A stretch of DNA of 64,000 nt from Sutcliffiella horikoshii (GCF_008180725.1 NZ_VTEV01000005.1:341637-405636), one strand, 5' to 3'; positions 1 to 9,132 are shown, counted from the first letter of the stretch. Program-made: numbers and translations. Notes: generated by a model from the letters alone, not told the origin.

Positions 1-1859
1 GCATGATTTCCTTTTGCAGTTTTGTATAGTAATAGTGGCGCTTCCTTCTCTTTCTCTTCCGTTAAAACGATAAGCTCATTGTTATAAAATTTCTGATTGC
101 AAAAACCGATAATCTTGGGATGACATCTGTAGTGTTCTTTTAGCAATGTCTTAGGAATGTCCTTATATAATGTTGCAAGGGAGGATAGCAGGCTGTGCTC
201 TGCGTAATGATAGGCTGCATCGAGATTATACGATTGAAAAATCCTGGTTGATCGTTCTCTCGCCTCTTCTGGAACCACGTTTGGTAACTGCTTCACATCC
301 CCTACAATTACTGCATTCTTCGCACAGGACAAAGCCAACGCACCTGTCACAATGTCCACTTGAGACGATTCATCTATTAAGACATAATCAAACAGATAGT
401 TATTGGCTGCGCAATTACGTAAAGAGTGAGTCGTGCTTAAGATAACTGGATATTCATAAATAAATGAACTAAAGTCCTTCCATAGCGCGTTCGGTTGAAA
501 TGTTTTCCTACTTTCATTCAATCCATATGATTTTGCCAAACTAGCTTTTAATAGTTTCATAGAATCTTGGCTATAGTTCTCCATAGCCTTGTCGAAATTA
601 TAACTCTGCAACTTCTCTTCCAATACCCCAATTTCCTGCTTAAGTTCTTGCATCTTTAATTCATAATAGCTATTTTGCAAGTACGTAATTATCGCTTCTG
701 GGCTAAATGTATAAAATTTCGAGTTATATATGCCATATCTTATTAAGTTACCAAACTTTTTCTTAACGTTAATTGTACCGTTTTCCACGGCTTGCTTATA
801 TTCCACTATAAGTTGGAGTGTCTTATCTGCTCCCAATCTTCTAAAGAATTTCATTTGAAGTTGATCTAGTTCGCTGTTCTTAGCGTAATCCTGAAAGTAA
901 GTATATTCTGTTTGAACCTCGGACAACTCCTGCTTTAGTACAGCCCGCCTATTCTTATATGTAAGCATTTCATTTAACTTGTGATGAGAGTTTCTTAGTT
1001 GTTGGATTATTTCCTGATATTCTACTTCCTCTATCACCCAGCTTCTCATATCTGGGTACACACCGTTTTGATTAGAAAAGAATGCAAATTTGTTCTCCTT
1101 GTTTCCAAGAAAGGCAGAAATGAATTTTAGGTTATACTTCTGAAGTTTTTCTTGGACATTTGCAGTAGCAGAGTTATTGTTGGATACAACAGCCACTGTT
1201 TTCTGATTAATTACTACATTGGCAATGATATTCAGTATGGTCTGGGTCTTCCCTGTACCAGGCGGTCCCTCTATTATGCTCACCTGTTCTCGGAAGGCAT
1301 TTTCAGCAGCGGCTTTTTGACTCGTGTTAAACCCAAAAGGAAATATGAGAGGAAGGTCCTTCTTCTCCCTTTTAAGAGGCTTCCTTTCTAAATAGGTGGA
1401 GAGAACACTACGGGGACTAACCGAAGACAACCCATTATACTGCTTACCTAGAAAAGAATCATCGCCATCCAACTTTACACTTATATGGTTGGCTAGTGTT
1501 TTCAAGTAATCAAAGCAATCACTTGATTGATTGCTACCTAGACAATTTTCTTCTATTTTTATCTGTGATTTTGGGTAAACTTTTTGAAAACCATTTTGGA
1601 AAATAAGCCTTATGTAATCGTTGAAATCAAGTATAGCAATTGCTCCTGAGATGGGTTGATCATCTTCGTAAATGATGTGCTTGGCGGGATCTACGTTGAT
1701 TGGGTTTTGATACAAGTTCACGTTGGATTGATTATATGTATAGCGCTTATCTGAATTATTATATTTCACATACCAATTTCCATCCTTATATACGCAGGTA
1801 TCAATTTGGTCTGTTTTGTCTTTATTTTTTATTAAGATTAAATGATTTGTTATGTCCAA
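1..1859 (-). CDS. SF1 DNA/RNA helicase (AAA domain), C-terminus cut by window edge
   Basis: A superfamily 1 helicase-type ATPase, probably cytoplasmic and acting on nucleic acid. I read the frame by hand: it opens at a TTG (1859) a few bases after AGAGGTG and stays open to base 1, about 619 residues. Visible motifs are Walker A GPPGTGKT near residue 198, motif II DESSQ near 496, GDVKQLP near 520 and HYRCHP near 576. The stretch between Walker A and motif II is long and looks coiled. The N-terminal ~190 residues match nothing I recognise. Related proteins include defence-associated and repair helicases, so the substrate is open. The C-terminal helicase motifs lie outside the window. The next gene upstream (HIT protein) ends 28 bases before this start. 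Confidence 0.85.
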   Translation of the reverse strand, partial: MDITNHLILIKNKDKTDQIDTCVYKDGNWYVKYNNSDKRYTYNQSNVNLYQNPINVDPAKHIIYEDDQPISGAIAILDFNDYIRLIFQNGFQKVYPKSQIKIEENCLGSNQSSDCFDYLKTLANHISVKLDGDDSFLGKQYNGLSSVSPRSVLSTYLERKPLKREKKDLPLIFPFGFNTSQKAAAENAFREQVSIIEGPPGTGKTQTILNIIANVVINQKTVAVVSNNNSATANVQEKLQKYNLKFISAFLGNKENKFAFFSNQNGVYPDMRSWVIEEVEYQEIIQQLRNSHHKLNEMLTYKNRRAVLKQELSEVQTEYTYFQDYAKNSELDQLQMKFFRRLGADKTLQLIVEYKQAVENGTINVKKKFGNLIRYGIYNSKFYTFSPEAIITYLQNSYYELKMQELKQEIGVLEEKLQSYNFDKAMENYSQDSMKLLKASLAKSYGLNESRKTFQPNALWKDFSSFIYEYPVILSTTHSLRNCAANNYLFDYVLIDESSQVDIVTGALALSCAKNAVIVGDVKQLPNVVPEEARERSTRIFQSYNLDAAYHYAEHSLLSSLATLYKDIPKTLLKEHYRCHPKIIGFCNQKFYNNELIVLTEEKEKEAPLLLYKTAKGNH

Positions 1860-1886
1860 AAGCTTTCTGCACCTCTTTTTAGTTCA

Positions 1887-2336
1887 TCATTTTAATTCAT
1901 TACTTACCATTACCTCTGCTATCACCTTCACCATCCTCCCCCTAACCCTCTCCAACTCCCTAACATCCACTTCCCCCACCGCTTCCTCCCTATAAAACTC
2001 CCCAAACCACTGCCCCTTATACCGAGGCACCACATGCATATGATAATGAGTCAGCTCATTAAACACCCCACCATTTTGGTTAATAGTGATACCATCTGGA
2101 TCATATAGGCGCTTCAAAGCCTTGGAAATAAGAATAGAAGCCCTCATAATGGCATTGGCGGTCTCCTCATCGAGTTCGTCGACATCTAGGAAATGTTGTT
2201 TCGGCAGGATTAAGGTGTGTCCCTCGTTAAACGGGTCGTGGTCTAGGAAGCATGTGACATAGTCATCTTCGTAGACCATATAGATGGCTTCGTTTTTGTT
2301 GGCTAATCGGCAGCCTAGGCAGTTTTCATGTGGCAA
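1887..2336 (-). CDS. HIT family protein (nucleotide hydrolase/transferase)
   Basis: Histidine-triad protein of about 149 residues. HIT enzymes hydrolyse or transfer nucleotidyl groups from AMP-linked substrates. The triad reads HYHMHVV near the C-terminal third, after the family's typical DHDPFNEGHTLILPKQH segment. A CLGC pair sits near the N-terminus. The frame is open further upstream to an ATG at 2369, but the TTG at 2336 has AAAGGGTGAGG just before it and gives a normal HIT N-terminus (PHENCLGC), so I prefer it. The gene stands between an ABC permease gene and a helicase on the same strand. The natural substrate cannot be told from sequence. Confidence 0.88.
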   Translation of the reverse strand: MPHENCLGCRLANKNEAIYMVYEDDYVTCFLDHDPFNEGHTLILPKQHFLDVDELDEETANAIMRASILISKALKRLYDPDGITINQNGGVFNELTHYHMHVVPRYKGQWFGEFYREEAVGEVDVRELERVRGRMVKVIAEVMVSNELK

Positions 2337-2397
2337 CTTCCTCACCCTTTCGCACTTATATATGCACATTGTGTTACGTCACATTATTTTCCATCCA

Positions 2398-3288
2398 TTA
2401 AGCATGACGCTTTTCAAAAAATCTCCTTAACCCTTCACCCAAAATATTAAAAGAAATAATGACGTAAAGAAGGGCCAATGCAGCAAATAATGGTATCCAG
2501 TATGCTGTATAAATTAGATTTTTCGCCTCACCTAGAAGGGTAGCCCAGTTGAAACTAGTGTTCTGTATTTCACCATAGTTAGCTTCAAGTTGAACGAGCT
2601 CTTGAGTGATAAAAACACTGAAGACACCCAACTGACCAATGACGAGAGCTATTCTTCCAATATCGTAGCAAAAGTTTACAATTAGTGAGGGTAGAATATT
2701 AGGGATATAGTAATTCTTTGTCATTAAGTAAGGAGAAACCCCTACAGTAACGGCCGCCTCGATATAGGGTTCTCTTTTTATAGAAAGAATTTGTTCTTTT
2801 ACCGTCACTCCCACCCTCCCTGCTTCTATAATGGCAATAGTCACAATAGCTACAATAAATCTGCTATCCAAAAAAATAATAAAGGGGATATTCAATAATA
2901 GTACCGCGAAAAAAATGACAGGCAAACTAGAGAACATCTGATCAAATGTGTCTAACATAGAACTAATTAATCTATTCCCAAACGAGGCAATTATCCCTAA
3001 TACAATTCCAACAACATAACGAATAGCGGCAATTAGTATAATTATAAACAAGGTGTCTTTTGCCCCTATCACCAGAACGCTTATTAAATTTCTACCATCC
3101 ATATCGGACCCCAGCGGCAAGTCTACTGTTGGTGGAAATGGTGCTGTTAATATCCGGCCAGGTTCTAAAATAACCCTTCCCACTTCCATGCCATCTTGAA
3201 TATATGGAAGGAATGGAGCTAGAAAGGTTATCGTAAGCAGCAATAAAAGCATTCCCCCGCCGATTTTTAAATAGATATTCTTAATCAT
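2398..3288 (-). CDS. ABC transporter permease, DppC/OppC-like
   Basis: Inner-membrane permease of the oligopeptide/dipeptide/nickel ABC family, 296 residues. It has an N-terminal membrane helix, the family's LGSDMDGRNLIS segment (usually LGTDxxGRD) after it, and about five more hydrophobic segments. The ATPase-coupling EAA loop reads EAAVTVGVSPYLMTKNYYIP near residue 180. It starts 12 bases after the end of the DppB-like permease gene, so the two are co-transcribed and should form the heterodimeric channel. No ATPase or substrate-binding protein gene lies nearby, so the transported substrate and partners are unknown. Confidence 0.85.
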   Translation of the reverse strand: MIKNIYLKIGGGMLLLLLTITFLAPFLPYIQDGMEVGRVILEPGRILTAPFPPTVDLPLGSDMDGRNLISVLVIGAKDTLFIIILIAAIRYVVGIVLGIIASFGNRLISSMLDTFDQMFSSLPVIFFAVLLLNIPFIIFLDSRFIVAIVTIAIIEAGRVGVTVKEQILSIKREPYIEAAVTVGVSPYLMTKNYYIPNILPSLIVNFCYDIGRIALVIGQLGVFSVFITQELVQLEANYGEIQNTSFNWATLLGEAKNLIYTAYWIPLFAALALLYVIISFNILGEGLRRFFEKRHA

Positions 3289-3300
3289 ACGGTTTCCACC

Positions 3301-4224
3301 TCACCTGCTTATTTTCCAAGAAACAGCCAACTTCAAGAAATGTGTCAAAAGAATTGTGAGTAGAAAACACAACCCTATCCCTAGTACTAAACCACCTTCA
3401 TATTCGGGTACCAAGTATGTAGCTACCGAGGTCTGTACTCCACCTAGTGCAATAAAAAGGCGATATGCAGCCCCTTGATATCCTGTCACATATTCAACCA
3501 TTAATAGGTTTGAAAGAATGATGACCATCAATGTAGGCAGTATTGTGTTTAAATCTTTTAAACTAATTTTCAGCATATGTCTATGGATAATCTGCCTGGT
3601 ATGAAGCCCTTTAGATTTTGCTACTTTAATATAATCCGCATTATCCTGCGCTAGTAAGGAAACACCTACCGCCCTTGCGACAAACATAACGGGATAAATT
3701 GAAATTAATAAGATAACGACCAAAGGGCTATACCAGCTTCCCTGACTAAACAGTCTCAATTGTGGCCAAAACGTTATAGCTATAAAAAAAACAAACACTA
3801 CCAGAAAGAAATCCGGGATAGACTGAAACAGCCATGTTGTCCCATTTCCTAGTATGTTTTTCTTCGTATTTGTATGTTGATAGTCAAATATCCCTTTCCA
3901 GACACCTAAAAGAAGACTAAGAATAAATGCTGGTATGATTACTTGTAAACTCTTTGGAAAATAGTGCAGAAGTTCATCTTCCACACTCTTAAATTGATAA
4001 CGTGTACCTCCTAAACTTTTTTCTTCATTTAAATCTTTAAATAAAGTCGAGATATTCTGCTTATACTCCTCATAGTTGAAATCATAGCTGTAGTTTATAG
4101 TTTCTGCACGCCCTCCACTTGTTGTTATGGTTGGAGTTCTTGGGAAGAAGACAATTAATACTAAGAAGATGATTGCCAGCGAAACAGCAATTGAAATTTT
4201 GATAGTCTCTTTTCTTATATCCAT
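3301..4224 (-). CDS. ABC transporter permease, DppB/OppB-like
   Basis: Partner permease of 307 residues with an N-terminal membrane helix, a long extracytoplasmic stretch, and five further membrane segments. The EAA-like coupling loop is DYIKVAKSKGLHTRQIIHRH near residue 210. The frame reaches further up to 4284, but AAAGGAGG sits directly before the ATG at 4224, so that start is chosen. A PlcR-box-like palindrome and a TATAAT sequence lie about 130-175 bases upstream, suggesting activator-dependent control by the neighbouring PlcR-like protein. The extracytoplasmic region is divergent from textbook DppB, and the pair lacks linked ATPase and binding-protein genes. Confidence 0.83.
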   Translation of the reverse strand: MDIRKETIKISIAVSLAIIFLVLIVFFPRTPTITTSGGRAETINYSYDFNYEEYKQNISTLFKDLNEEKSLGGTRYQFKSVEDELLHYFPKSLQVIIPAFILSLLLGVWKGIFDYQHTNTKKNILGNGTTWLFQSIPDFFLVVFVFFIAITFWPQLRLFSQGSWYSPLVVILLISIYPVMFVARAVGVSLLAQDNADYIKVAKSKGLHTRQIIHRHMLKISLKDLNTILPTLMVIILSNLLMVEYVTGYQGAAYRLFIALGGVQTSVATYLVPEYEGGLVLGIGLCFLLTILLTHFLKLAVSWKISR

Positions 4225-4350
4225 ACATTCCCTCCTTTCTTTGCTACTGCTTAAAAGCATAAAAAAGCAGCTAATTATTTCCATACTATCACATACAATA
4301 ATTACATCTTCTCAGGATATAAGCGCATCTCGAGCATATTTTTGGGAGAA

Positions 4351-4398
4351 ATTATATATTTTTGCCGGCTTATGAGTGGTTTTATGAATATTGTCATA
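4351..4398 (-). promoter_or_regulatory. PlcR-box-like palindrome and -10 element upstream of the permease pair
   Basis: Bases 4383-4398 read TATGAATATTGTCATA, which differs at one position from the published PlcR box TATGNAWWWWTNCATA. On the minus strand a TATAAT (4356-4351) follows 26 bases later with no good -35, the layout expected of an activator-dependent promoter. The PlcR-like gene lies just upstream on the same strand. Assignment is by motif match and position only. Confidence 0.5.
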
Positions 4399-4470
4399 TT
4401 TATCAATTAGATATTAGATAGAGGATTGTACTTTGGTAGGAGATTTACTTGTTAGTAACTGCTGGCTAGA

Positions 4471-4507
4471 GGAACTGATTAATTGTAGGACCCTATTAAT
4501 CAGTTCC
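4471..4507. terminator. Strong hairpin at the 3' end of the PlcR-like gene
   Basis: Perfect 13-bp inverted repeat GGAACTGATTAAT / ATTAATCAGTTCC with an 11-base loop, overlapping the stop codon at 4500-4502. The T-rich tract follows the stem on the plus strand, so intrinsic termination would be efficient only in that direction. For the minus-strand gene it may act as a 3' stabilising stem or a weak terminator. Confidence 0.5.
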
Positions 4508-5390
4508 TTTCTTTTTCCAAGTCTTTTTGTAGAGAATCAACAAACTCTACGTAGGCTTCTCTTTTTAATAAAATAAATATCACCTTTGCTTTATCAAGGT
4601 AATCTTTTACTAAACCGTTGTACCCTTCAAGTTGCTTAATACTTTGGGCAGACTGGGTGTATAATTGTCCTAATACGGAAATATCTTCGAGCCGTAATGA
4701 CTCTACAATTCCTTTCTTAGCAACAACAAGCGATTCATTATAATTCATTTCAAAAAAGTGCATCTTAGCTAAGTTAAAATATATTTTCAACTTGAATCTT
4801 TGATAACTTTCCATACCTAAATTATGTGAAAGCAGTTCCTTATATATATTTAAAGCATCATTAAATAAACCATTTTCCGATAATATATTTGCAATTGCAT
4901 TTTTGATCTTTAAATCTTGAAATGGCTGTTTAAGGATACTTTTATCATTGATGAGTAATGTCAATTTGTCCACACACAGTTGCCATCCTATATTTCCAGT
5001 AGCATATGATGATCTATAAAAATGCCAATCAATGAATTGATTAAATTCCTCTCCTAGATTTCTTTTCTTTCTCCATTCTCTTTCTAAAGTCGTGATTTCT
5101 AGTATTTCAGGATAACTAGCTGTTTTTAAATAATTATTAATTAGCTCTTCTGTGGATAAAACGTAATGTTCCGTTCGATGTAAAGTACTGGTTAGTAAAT
5201 AATCCGTCGTAACATTTAATCTCTTGGAAAGATAAAACAAAATATCAACACTTGGAAGCGTTCTTCCCTTTTCGATTCCGCTAATGGTAGTCTGACAGCA
5301 AATTCCTTTCGCTAATTCAAACTGTGACATTTTATTTGCTACTCTAAGTCTCTTAATCTCTTTTCCGAGTTCTTCATTTTTTATAAACAT
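4500..5390 (-). CDS. PlcR-like quorum-sensing transcriptional regulator (RRNPP family)
   Basis: 296-residue regulator with an N-terminal HTH_3 domain (residues 8-65: GKEIKRLR, MSQFELAKG, QTTISGIEKG) followed by about 220 residues of TPR-like helices. The TPR part matches PlcR as I remember it at several landmarks: FxQFIDWxFY, KNAIANILSENG and a LGQLYTQSAQ segment. Family length (about 285) fits. PlcR proteins bind a small secreted-and-reimported peptide, PapR, and activate promoters carrying a PlcR box. Here no papR-like signal-peptide gene is seen on either side, yet a box-like palindrome lies just downstream. The peptide may be encoded elsewhere, or this may be an eavesdropping receptor. 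The start has AGAGGTGAG before ATG. Confidence 0.85.
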   Translation of the reverse strand: MFIKNEELGKEIKRLRVANKMSQFELAKGICCQTTISGIEKGRTLPSVDILFYLSKRLNVTTDYLLTSTLHRTEHYVLSTEELINNYLKTASYPEILEITTLEREWRKKRNLGEEFNQFIDWHFYRSSYATGNIGWQLCVDKLTLLINDKSILKQPFQDLKIKNAIANILSENGLFNDALNIYKELLSHNLGMESYQRFKLKIYFNLAKMHFFEMNYNESLVVAKKGIVESLRLEDISVLGQLYTQSAQSIKQLEGYNGLVKDYLDKAKVIFILLKREAYVEFVDSLQKDLEKERN

Positions 5391-5433
5391 AACTCACCTC
5401 TTTTGTTGACTAAGCTCTTGCATAGTGGACACC

Positions 5434-6267
5434 TCATAAAGTTGATTTCACAAACTCTCTAAATTTCTCTTCTTCCTCGATAAAAGGGTTGTGGTTGGAT
5501 TCCTCGAAGATAAATAGTTGTGATTGCGGAATAAGTTCTGCCATTTCCAAACTAAAATCCACTGGACATTGGGCATCGTGTCTGCCGGCATATATGTAAC
5601 TAGGTACATTTATGTTCTTTAACTGAGTGCGAAGGTCAAAGTTCTTTACTTCAACTTTTCTAAAATAATCAAGGTTTTCTCCAACAGTTCGGCCACTGTT
5701 TGGACGATTTATAGCCTCTTTTAATTTGTCCTCAGAATAATAGGACATCAAGGCCCATTCAAAACCTAGCTTTTGACGCTCTTCTCGCGGGGTATTTGGA
5801 TCGTTCAATGCGTCCATTATTTCCACGATCCGTTGAAAATGCTTGTTTTCTGAGCAATAAATACTATCTTTGTGACCGCCGTACTCTTTACTTGCTGCGG
5901 CACAACCTGCAATTAATTTTGTTAAAGAGTGCGGGGCATCAATTCCATATTGCAATGCCAACATTCCCCCTGTTGAATGTCCTGCAAATGCCCATTTCTC
6001 CAATCTTAATGCTGTCCGGATAGCCTCTAAATCTTTTACACCTTCTTTCATATTAAGCTGATTTTCCACTTCCGCTTTTACAGAATTGCCTGCACCTCTC
6101 GTATTAATTAAGTAAAATTTATAATGCTCCGTGTACGGGTTAGCTAACAAACTGCCACGATCATCAAATGCCATATATAAATGTGTAGTAGCTAACGGAT
6201 CTCCTTGCCCCGCAGTGAAATATTCAAAGGTACCTCGTTCTGTTTCTATAAATCTTTGTTCCCACAT
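5434..6267 (-). CDS. Alpha/beta hydrolase (proline iminopeptidase-like)
   Basis: 277-residue cytoplasmic alpha/beta-fold hydrolase. The nucleophile elbow is GHSTGG near residue 97, the acid is probably Asp in AGRHDAQCP near 230, and the base is His in ESNHNPF near 258. The oxyanion-hole region INTRGAGNS resembles proline iminopeptidases. The cap region between residues 130 and 210 is family-variable, so the substrate is unknown. The start (ATG 6267) has GGGGAG upstream and overlaps the acetyltransferase gene by 22 bases, so the two are translationally linked. Confidence 0.85.
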   Translation of the reverse strand: MWEQRFIETERGTFEYFTAGQGDPLATTHLYMAFDDRGSLLANPYTEHYKFYLINTRGAGNSVKAEVENQLNMKEGVKDLEAIRTALRLEKWAFAGHSTGGMLALQYGIDAPHSLTKLIAGCAAASKEYGGHKDSIYCSENKHFQRIVEIMDALNDPNTPREERQKLGFEWALMSYYSEDKLKEAINRPNSGRTVGENLDYFRKVEVKNFDLRTQLKNINVPSYIYAGRHDAQCPVDFSLEMAELIPQSQLFIFEESNHNPFIEEEEKFREFVKSTL

Positions 6268-6842
6268 AAAGATTCATCTCCCCTACTAAAATACTCCCCC
6301 TCCAATATCCCATAAATCGCACAATCCTTATACTGACCTTTGGAATTCCGGATCATGTCTCTCACAATCCCCTCTTGCACCATCCCTGCCTTGCTCATGA
6401 TGCGGCCGGACGCTGGGTTGTCGGTATTGTGTGCAGCAGCAATCTTATGAAGATTCATGTGCCGAAAGCCAAATTCGATCACGGCTCGCAACGCTTCCGT
6501 GCCATACCCCTGATTCCACCACTGGTAACCAAGGGAATAACTCACCTCGCAATTTCCGGTTGCCTCATTAAAGTCATACAAATCAATCTCGCCAATCAGC
6601 TCTCCACTATCCTTCAACTTCACTGCCCAATAACAAAAATCTTCCTTCTCATATTGAGACACAATATTGGCCACTCTCTCCACCTTCTGCGAAACGGCCG
6701 TATGCGCCGCACTCACTCGATTGTCTGTCACCCGCTCATCTGAAATCCAGTGGTCAAAGACTTTCTGGGCATCATTGAGCTCGAACTTTTCCAAGAGTAG
6801 TCGTTCTGTTTCTAGTTTTGGTGTTCCGATATATGTAATCAC
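6246..6842 (-). CDS. GNAT N-acetyltransferase (RimJ/RimL-like)
   Basis: 198-residue acetyltransferase that would transfer acetyl from acetyl-CoA to an amine, possibly a protein N-terminus or a small molecule. The opening LETERLLLEKF and the acetyl-CoA loop QGYGTEA near residue 110 are typical of the RimJ/RimL branch, as is the C-terminal NPASGRIMSKAGMVQEG segment. The start is a GTG after GGGGGGAAGG. The gene sits between a YwqG-like gene and an alpha/beta hydrolase in a same-strand run. Confidence 0.86.
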   Translation of the reverse strand: MITYIGTPKLETERLLLEKFELNDAQKVFDHWISDERVTDNRVSAAHTAVSQKVERVANIVSQYEKEDFCYWAVKLKDSGELIGEIDLYDFNEATGNCEVSYSLGYQWWNQGYGTEALRAVIEFGFRHMNLHKIAAAHNTDNPASGRIMSKAGMVQEGIVRDMIRNSKGQYKDCAIYGILEGEYFSRGDESLCGNKDL

Positions 6843-6857
6843 TTTGCACCTTCCCCC

Positions 6858-7649
6858 CTAAAAACACTGCAACGTAAATCTCACCCAATCAAACCGCTTC
6901 TCCCTCAAGTCCTCTTTCTCCATACAGAAATACAACATGCCACTATCTCCCCACATGACATCTGCCAGTTCCTCATCCGAATCAATTTGGAACAAGAGCA
7001 CAGGATCCTTTCCACCCTCAAAAAGCTCGTACAACACATCATCCTGAATATTCAACGGCTCGCCCAGCATATAATGTGCCGCTACAACCTTGCCATCCTC
7101 GCCCTTTGGTTGCACCAGCTCCTGACGGAAATCAAAGTAATTCGCCTCTTCCTCCTCATCTGCAAAGTCCAAGTTTTCAGGATTCTCAGAGAGCGTCACC
7201 ATCGGCTCAAAGGACAGTCGAAAGGCTGGAAATGCAACGAATTCAGTCCTACTACTTGGACTTTCTTTCCTCTCCAACTCCTCCATGTCCCCATCAAAAT
7301 AAAGCACCTTAAAGCATCCCTCATCCTCTTTAAATCCCCAAGGCTGCTCCAGCGCCTCATAAAATAAATACATTATGCCGCTCTCAGGCAACAGATTGTC
7401 TTTGTCATAGGGCTTTGCTTCTGATAGATTAACCTGCAGCATAAAAGTGAGATAGTCATCTTCATAACGAGGAAACTCCCAACCAACAGGCAAGTCTGGG
7501 GAACCACCTATTTTGGAAGAGCCAACGGGAATGTCCGTTTCATCTTTATTAGTTTTATTGAGTTTAATAGCACTTTTAAAACTGGCCATAATAGCGGACT
7601 TATGGTGTGCTAGGTCGTGTTCACTTAGTAATTGGTCGACTTTTTGCAT
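6858..7649 (-). CDS. DUF1963 protein (YwqG-like)
   Basis: 263 residues, very close in length and pattern to Bacillus YwqG. Family landmarks are IPVGSSKIGGSPDLP near residue 40, TFMLQVNLSEA near 70, GIMYLFYE near 92, and the late GDSGMLYFCMEKEDL segment. The biochemical role of DUF1963 is not known to me; the family is often described as cytoplasmic. A strong AGGAGG precedes the ATG by nine bases. The gene begins a run of three same-strand genes ending with the alpha/beta hydrolase. Confidence 0.85.
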   Translation of the reverse strand: MQKVDQLLSEHDLAHHKSAIMASFKSAIKLNKTNKDETDIPVGSSKIGGSPDLPVGWEFPRYEDDYLTFMLQVNLSEAKPYDKDNLLPESGIMYLFYEALEQPWGFKEDEGCFKVLYFDGDMEELERKESPSSRTEFVAFPAFRLSFEPMVTLSENPENLDFADEEEEANYFDFRQELVQPKGEDGKVVAAHYMLGEPLNIQDDVLYELFEGGKDPVLLFQIDSDEELADVMWGDSGMLYFCMEKEDLREKRFDWVRFTLQCF

Positions 7650-7692
7650 TGAGGAGTGCCTCCTAAAAGAAATTATTGGTTTTATATTAAAA

Positions 7693-8400
7693 TCAGACGA
7701 ATTCCGCCATCACTGGCATATGGTCACTAAGCTTGATCCATTCTTCAAAACTACCCACCTCAAAATGTTTCAATCTATCCAAATAGTTACGAGAGGTAAA
7801 AATATAGTCCAAGTGAAATGGTCGCTCTTGCTTCCTCCAATAATAATGAGTTGGCATTGTTTCCATCCCATGCTCTTCATTAAAATAGTAGTGATACCCA
7901 CTTTCTATCTCAGCCGCCTGCAATAAGTCCACAACAGCGGTATGGTTGCCCACTCTTTTAATATGATCGAACACTTTGTTGCTGTTCCAATCACCAACCA
8001 TGAAGCATGGTTTTTTAAGTAACTCCTTATAATAATTAATGGCATGAAAGATTTGCCCTATGTAACTCTCATACTTCGTTTTAGCAAGTTGCGCCCATAC
8101 TGCGAGGAGAATGAAATTTTCTTGCCCTGAAACCTCTAAAGGTACAATATATCTGAAGGCGTGATTATATGAAGGGTGCAGCTTAATCTGAAAAGAATCA
8201 CTCATACTTAATACTCCAAGGCCTTTGTTAGGATTATCACCAAACCAAATAAATTGATTGATCCCTTTCTCACTATCTTTCCCTTTCCACTTTTCTCGCG
8301 ACTCACACTCAGGGATGATAAGAATATCAGCTTTCATAGTCAGTACATGGTCTATCTTATCTCTAAAGCGCATAGTGCAATTCCAGGTGAGGATTTTCAT
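7693..8400 (-). CDS. Endonuclease/exonuclease/phosphatase (EEP) family protein
   Basis: 235-residue metal-dependent phosphoesterase of the DNase I-like EEP fold. Motifs in order: TWNC at residues 5-8 (metal-binding Asn), PECES near 30 (metal-binding Glu), VGDWNSN near 140 (Asp and Asn), and SDHMPV near the end (catalytic Asp-His pair). No signal peptide is seen. EEP members act on DNA, RNA, phosphoinositides or other phosphoesters, so the substrate cannot be assigned. AAGGAGG precedes the ATG. Confidence 0.85.
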   Translation of the reverse strand: MKILTWNCTMRFRDKIDHVLTMKADILIIPECESREKWKGKDSEKGINQFIWFGDNPNKGLGVLSMSDSFQIKLHPSYNHAFRYIVPLEVSGQENFILLAVWAQLAKTKYESYIGQIFHAINYYKELLKKPCFMVGDWNSNKVFDHIKRVGNHTAVVDLLQAAEIESGYHYYFNEEHGMETMPTHYYWRKQERPFHLDYIFTSRNYLDRLKHFEVGSFEEWIKLSDHMPVMAEFV

Positions 8401-8436
8401 TGAAATGCCTCCTTAATCGGAATCTTACAGACTGAT

Positions 8437-9075
8437 TTATGAAATGTAGCTTACTTCTACTCCACTCTCTGTAAGTTCTTCCTCAAAAATCATACTAAAA
8501 TAACCATAATCATCTTCCTTACAAACGGCTTTCCTTTCTTCCACGATTCCACCTGCTGAAAAGTGGTACGCCAATACCCTCTGTGCCGGTAAGCTTTCAT
8601 CAAAATACCTATACACCATAAGCGCATTTGATTGCTGTTGCTTATTTTTATGTAAAACTAGATTGTTTAAATAGGAAATACGTTCTTCAGAATCCACATA
8701 TAGAATCCCCACTACGTCATTAGGAATAAAGCCTTCTTCCGTTTCAGAAAACAGCTTTTCAATCGTTTCTTCATCCTTCATTGGAAGACTTTCTCTTTCT
8801 AGATGAAGCGCCAGATAGGCATAATTCTCCCGATCTACACGCTTGTCCCACTTCCACCAAGCGAGATCCATAGGGCGAGAACGATTCTTTGACTTATCAA
8901 ACTTTGAATCTTCTATAAAACTTTCAAACCCCAGCATCTCTCCTAAGTCTGCAAAATAATTTATTTCCTTCTGCGTAAACATAGACCTGTTATGTTGTGT
9001 ATTTAAATTTAATTTACGATAGTTTTTTACAAACCCTTCAAAGAACTGCATGAGGTTGAGGTGTGGTTTATTCAT
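8437..9075 (-). CDS. Hypothetical protein
   Basis: About 212 residues, family not recognised. The frame runs up to 9114, but AAGGAAGG precedes the ATG at 9075 by nine bases, so that start is chosen. The sequence is soluble and acidic, with a Trp-rich PMDLAWWKWDKR segment near residue 70 followed by a strand-rich stretch (YAYLALHLERES). No signal peptide or membrane segment. It is the first gene beyond the left direct repeat that brackets the Wadjet operon, so it was probably a neighbour of the MazG-like gene before that insertion. Confidence 0.7.
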   Translation of the reverse strand: MNKPHLNLMQFFEGFVKNYRKLNLNTQHNRSMFTQKEINYFADLGEMLGFESFIEDSKFDKSKNRSRPMDLAWWKWDKRVDRENYAYLALHLERESLPMKDEETIEKLFSETEEGFIPNDVVGILYVDSEERISYLNNLVLHKNKQQQSNALMVYRYFDESLPAQRVLAYHFSAGGIVEERKAVCKEDDYGYFSMIFEEELTESGVEVSYIS

Positions 9076-9132
9076 AGCATTCAAGCCTTCCTTTTTAAAA
9101 ATTAAGACGACCATTTAAAATTCTTCTTAACT

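Noticed and set aside
4302-4397. Short minus-strand frame (31 codons) downstream of the PlcR-like gene as a papR-like peptide gene
   Set aside because: No ribosome site and no hydrophobic signal sequence; its start codon lies within the PlcR-box-like palindrome.
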